Source: Luscinia megarhynchos
Lineage: Eukaryota > Chordata > Aves > Passeriformes > Turdidae
DNA length: 64,000 nucleotides
Direction: 5' to 3'
NCBI GenBank assembly: GCA_034336665.1
Contig: JAPFBE010000068.1
Location: forward strand, 186,001-250,000
Under the pieces are notes generated by a model. The model saw nothing but the letters and a program-made list of their open reading frames with translations. It did no database searches and was not told where the DNA came from. Each line of letters opens with the position of its first letter. Position 1 is the first letter of the stretch. A program made the position numbers and the translations under genes. This document shows, in pieces, positions 41,701 through 47,700 of this stretch.

Positions 41701-44700
41701 GGGGACTGGGAGGGATTTGGGGGACTGGGAGGGACTGGGGGGGACTGGGAGGGATTTGGGGGACTGGGAGGAACTGGGTTAGACTGAGGCGGTGTTATGG
41801 GGGGAACTGGGAGAAGGACTGAGAGGGACCAGGAGGGAATTTGAAGGGACTGGGAGGGAACTTGGGGGGGGACTGGGATAAACTGGGAGGGACAACTCTG
41901 GGGGTGCCCCGGGGATTTTGGGGGTGTCCCTGTGGGTGGGGGAGGGGCCGGCCATGGGGGAGGGGAGGGGTCTCCCCTGAGGCCGCCCCTCCCCCGCAGG
42001 AAGTGCACCTTCGACATGTTCAGCTTCCTGGCGTCCCAGCACCGCGCCCTGCCCCAGGGACCCCCCCCCCGCGAGGAGGAGGAGGACGAGGTGCAGCTCA
42101 AGCCCACCCGGTGAGGCCTCCCCCACCCATGGGTGCCCCTCGACATTTTGGGGACCCCCCCCAAAATTGTTTCTCCCACTCCCATAGGAGTTTATGGGTA
42201 CACCTGATGTCGTTATAGTCTATGGGTAGACCTGTTGTCTTCTCCATGGGTAGACCTGATAGCCCTGCAATAGTTCCTTATGGGTAGACCTGGTGTCTCT
42301 CCAATTCATGATTATGGCTAGACCAGATGTCCCTCCAGTTTTACCCTGGCATAGACCTGGTGTCCACCCACCTCAGGTTTATGGGTAGACCAGATGTCCC
42401 TTATATGCGAGCCTATGGGTACACCTGATGTCCTTGTTATAGTCTGTGGGTAGACCTGTTGTCTGCCCTGTGGGTAGACCTGATACCCCTGCAATAGTTC
42501 CTTATGGGTAGACCTGGTGTCTCTCCAATTCATGCTTATGGGTCATGTCCTTTATATGCAAGCCAATGGATAGACCTGTTGTCTCTTCACATCATGGTTG
42601 TGGGTAAACTAGATGTCCTTTATATGCAGGCCAATTGGGTAGACCTGATGTTCTCCAGTTATAGTCTATGGGTAGACCTGGTGTCTTCTCCATGGGTAGA
42701 CCTGATAGCCCTGCAATAGTTCCTTATGGGTAGACCTGGTGTCTCTCCAGTTCATGATTATGGCTAGACCAGATGTCCCTCCAGTTTTACCCTGGCATAG
42801 ACCTGGTGTCCACCCACCTCAGGTTTATGGGTAGACCAGATGTCCCTTATATGCGAGCCTATGGGTACACCTGATGTCCTTGTTATAGTCTGTGGGTAGA
42901 CCTGATACCCCTGCAATAGTTCCTTAGGGGTAGACCTGGTGTCTCTCCAGTTCATGCTTATGGGTCATGTCCTTTATATGCAAGCCAATGGATAGACCTG
43001 ATGCCCTCCAGTTATAGTCTGTGGGTAGACCTGGTGTCTGCCCTGTGGGTAGACCTGATACCCCTGCAGTAGTTCCTTATGGGTAGACCTGATGTCCCTC
43101 CAGTTTTACCCTGGCATAGACCTGGTGTCCACCCACCTCAAGTTTATGGCTAGACCAGATGTCCCTTATATGCGAGCCTATGGGTACACCTGATGTCATC
43201 CAGTTATAGTCTATGAGTAGACCTGGTGTCTTCTCTATGGATAGACATATCCCTGCAATAGTTCCTTATGGGTAGACCTGGTGTCTCTCCAATTCATGGT
43301 TATGGGTCATGTCCTTTATATGCAAGCCAATGGATAGACCTGTTGTCTCTTCACATCATGGTTGTGGGTAAACTAGATGTCCTTTATATGCAGGCCAATT
43401 GGGTAGACCTGATGTTCTCCAGTTATAGTCTATGGGTAGACCTGGTGTCTACTCTATGGGTAGACCTGATACCCCTGCAATAGTTCCTTAGGGGTAGACC
43501 TGGTGTCTCTCCATCTCATGATTATGCATGTCCTTTATATGCAAGCCAATTGGGTAGACCTGATGTCCTCGTTATAGTCTGTGGGTAGACCTGTTGTCTT
43601 CTCTGTGGGTAGACATGGTACCCTTGCAATAGTTCCTTGTGGGTAGACCTGGTGTCTCTCCAATTCGTGCTTATGGGCAATGTCCTTTATATGCAAGCCA
43701 ATGGGTAGAACAGATGTCGTTATAGTCTATGGGCAGACCTGATAGCCCTGCAATCGTTCCTTACGGGTAGACCTGGTGTCTCTCCAGCTCATGATTATGG
43801 GTGATGTCCTTTATATGCAAGCCAAAGGGTAGACCTGATGTCCTCCAGTTATAGTCTGTGGGTAGACCTGTTGTCTGCCCTGTGGGTAGACCTGATACCC
43901 CTGCAATAGTTCCTTATGGGTAGACCTGGTGTCTCTCCAGTTCATGATTATGGCTAGACCAGCTGTCCCTCCAGTTTTACCCTGGCATAGACCTGGTGTC
44001 CACCCACCTCAGGTTTATGGGTAGACCAGATGTCCCTTATATGCGAGCCTATGGGTACACCTGATGTCCTCCAGTTATAGTCTGTGGGTAGACCTGGTGT
44101 CTTCTCTATGGGTAGACCTGGTGTCCTTTCCATTCGAGTACATGGGTAGACCTGGTGTCCTCCCATCTGAGTTTGGCTTTCCCCAGCACCCATAGGTGTC
44201 CCCCAAAATATTGAGGATCCTCCCAGCACCTTTGGGTGACACCTCCACACACCCCTAAAACACCTGGGAACCCCAAAACTCCCTCAGGGAACCCAAAAAA
44301 TCCTTTCAGAGACTTCCCTAAATTGATCTCCCTTGTAGAACTGTGTGGGTAGACCTGGTGCCCCCCCACACCTGAGACCTGTCTGCTGCACCCACAAGTG
44401 CTCCCCAAAATATTGGGGACCCTCCCAGCACCCTTGGGTGACACCTCTAGACACCCCAAAACACTTAAGAACACCAAAAAACAGGGACCCCCCCCTATAG
44501 CTGTCCTTGGGTAGACCTGATGTCCCTTCCACACAACTCTAAGGGTAGACCTGGTGTCCATCCCACACCTGAGAGGGATTTTTGTGGTTTCCCCAAAATT
44601 TTGGGGGGTTGGGTGGGGTTTAAAAGGGGTTTTGGGCACCCATGAAGGATTTTGGGGTGTCCCAGATTGGAGGTTTTTGGGGAGGAAGGATTTTTTGGGT

Positions 44701-47700
44701 TATTTGGGATTTTTTGAGATCCTCCCCCTTTTTAGGGATGCCTTGGCACCCCCTAAAGAGGAGCAAACCATTGGGGGGAATTGTGGGGGGTGGATTTTTT
44801 GGTTCCTGTGGGGGGATTTTTAGGGATCATTTGGGGATTTGGAGTTATTTGGGTTTTTTGGGGGGAGGTTTGGGGCTGTCCCAATTTTTGGGGACTCCCA
44901 TAATGAGAATTTGCCCATTGGGGAGGGAATTTTGGGGGTGGTTTTGGGTTCCCATTGGGGGGTTTTAGGGATGGGGCTTTTTTTGGGATTTTGGGGTTTT
45001 TTGGGATTTGGGATTTTTTCTGGGGGGGTTTTGGGGGGTCCCCCCGATTTTGGGGACCCCCTGACGCCCTCCCAGCCGCGCCACCAGCCTGGAGCTGCCC
45101 ATGGCCATGCGCTTCCGGCACCTGAAGAGGACGGCCAAGGAGGCAGTGGGGGTCTATCGGTGAGTGGGGGCACCTGGGCACACCTGGGGGCATCTGGGCA
45201 CACCTGGGCACACCTGGGTTATACCTGGGCACACCTGGGGGGCACCTGGGGGCACCTGGGTTATACCTGGGCACACCTGGGATACACCTGGACACACTTG
45301 TGGGCACCTAGGGGGCACCTGGACATGCCTGAGATACACCTGGGCACACCTGGGGGCACCTGGGGCACACCTGGGGGGGCACCTGGGTTACACCTGGGCA
45401 CAGCTGGGGGCACCTGGGCACACCTGGGGGGCACCTGGGCGCACCTGGGATACACCTGAGCACATCTGGGGGGCATCTGAGGGGCACCTGGACACACCTG
45501 AGACACACCTGGACACACCTGGGTTGCACCTGGGCACACCTGGGGGGCACCTGGGATACACCTGGACACACTTGGCCAGGCTCCTAGGGGCACCTGGACA
45601 CACCTGGGGGGCACCTGGGCACACCTGGGATACACCTGGGCACACCTGGGGGCACCTGGGCACACCTGAGGGGGCATTTGGGGGCACCTGGACACACCTG
45701 GGTTATGCACTGGACACACCTGGGATACACCTGGGCACACCTGGGGGGCATCTGGGGGGCATCTGGGCACACCTGGGATACACCTGGGAACAGCTTGGGG
45801 CACCTGGGCACACCTGGGATGCGTCTGGGGGGCACCTGAGGGGCACCTGGGGGGCACCTGGGATACACCTGGACACACTTGTGGGCACCTAGGGGCACCT
45901 GGACATGCCTGAGATACACCTGGGCACACCTGGGGGGCACCTGGGTTACACCTGGGGGGCACCTGGACACACCTGGGGGGGCACCTGGGGCACCTGGGAT
46001 ACACCTGGGCACATCTGGGGGGGCATCTGAGGGGCACCTGGACACACCTGGGAGACACACCTGGGCACACCTGGGGGGCACCTGGGATACACCTGGACAC
46101 ACTTTGGGGGCACCTGGGGGCACCTGGACACACCTGGGTTACACCTGGGCACACCTGGGGGCACCTGGACACACCTGGGCACACCTGGGGGGCACCTGGG
46201 ATACACCTGGGGGGCATCTGAGGCCACCTGGACACACCTCAGGATACATCTGGGCACACCTGGGGGGGCACTTGGGGGCACCTGGACACACCTGGGCACA
46301 AGTGGAGGGACACCTGGGCACACCTGGGGGACACCTGGGGACACCTGAGATACACCTGGTTGGGCACCTGGGGGGTATCTGGAGGGCATTTGGGGCACAC
46401 CTGGGATAGACCTGGACACACCTGGGGACACCTGGAGGGGATCTGGGCACACATGGGGGCACCTGGGATACACCTGTTGGGCACCTGGACACACCTGGGC
46501 ACACCTGGGATACACCTGGACACACCTGGGGCACATCTGGGATACACCTGGACACACCTGGGCACATCTGGAATACACCTGGACACACCTGGGCACACCT
46601 GGGCACACCTGGGCACACCTGGGATACACCTGGGCACACCTGGGCACACCTGGGCACACCTGGGATACACCTGGGCACACCTGGTCAAACCTGGAGTGGA
46701 TTTTTAGCCAGTTTTGGGGGGTGCTAGTGGGATTTTTGCAGGTTTTGGGCATTCCCAGATGGATTTTTGGGTGGATTTTGGGATTTTTTGGGGTTTTTAG
46801 GGTTTGCCCCCATTTCCAGCTCAGCCATCCACAGGTGGGGAGGATTTGGGGTTCCTGGGGGCATTTTTGGGGTGAAATTTGGGATTTTTAGGTCGATTTT
46901 ATGGGGTTTTCAGCATTCTCGGGTGGATTTTTTGGGGATTTTGGGATTTTTGGGGTTTCGGATTTGGGTGACCCTGTGCCCCCCCCTTTCCAGCTCGGCC
47001 ATCCACGGGCGGGGTTTGTTCTGCAAGAGGAACATCGAGGCCGGGGAGATGGTGATCGAATATTCCGGGATCGTCGTGCGCTCCGTGCTCACCGACAAGA
47101 GGGAGAAGTTCTACGACAGCAAGGTGAGCACGGGGGGAACCCCGAAATTTAGGGGGAAAAATCCTAAAAATGGCAAGAACACCCCAAAAAATGGGAAAAA
47201 TAAATGAGGATGCCTCAAAAAACGGGGGGAATAACTGAAAAAAATGGAGAGGGGAAGTTCAGAAATCGAGGAAAGTTGAAAAAATTGGGGTAATTAAGAA
47301 ATGGGGAAATGAAAAAAATTGGGAGGGAAACCCAAAAATTGGGGGGCGAAGACCCAAAAAGTAGGGGAGGAAGCCCCAAAAATTGGGATGGGAAGTGTAA
47401 AAATTAAGAATATGTCTGAGAAAATGGAGAGAAAATGGCAAAAATGGGGAGAAAAGTTAAAAAATAAAGGAAATCCTAAAAATGGGGGGAATATTTTAAA
47501 AATTTAGGAGGAGATTTCAAGAAGGGGGAATATAAAAAAAAAATTGGTGGGGGGAGATGGAAAAAAATTAAGGAGGAGAACCCAAAAATTGAAGGGACAC
47601 AGAAAAAATTGGGGAGATGCCAAAAAAATTGGGGGTGCCGAAAAATGAGAAGTATGTGCCACAAAAAGTGGGAGGAAAAACCCCAAAAATTGGGAGGGAA

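Noticed and set aside
45261..46235. Cys-rich minus-strand open frames (QVCPGVSRC) resembling a keratin-associated or metallothionein-like protein
   Set aside because: Simple translation of CACACCTGGG units; no start context, splice sites or variation typical of a gene.
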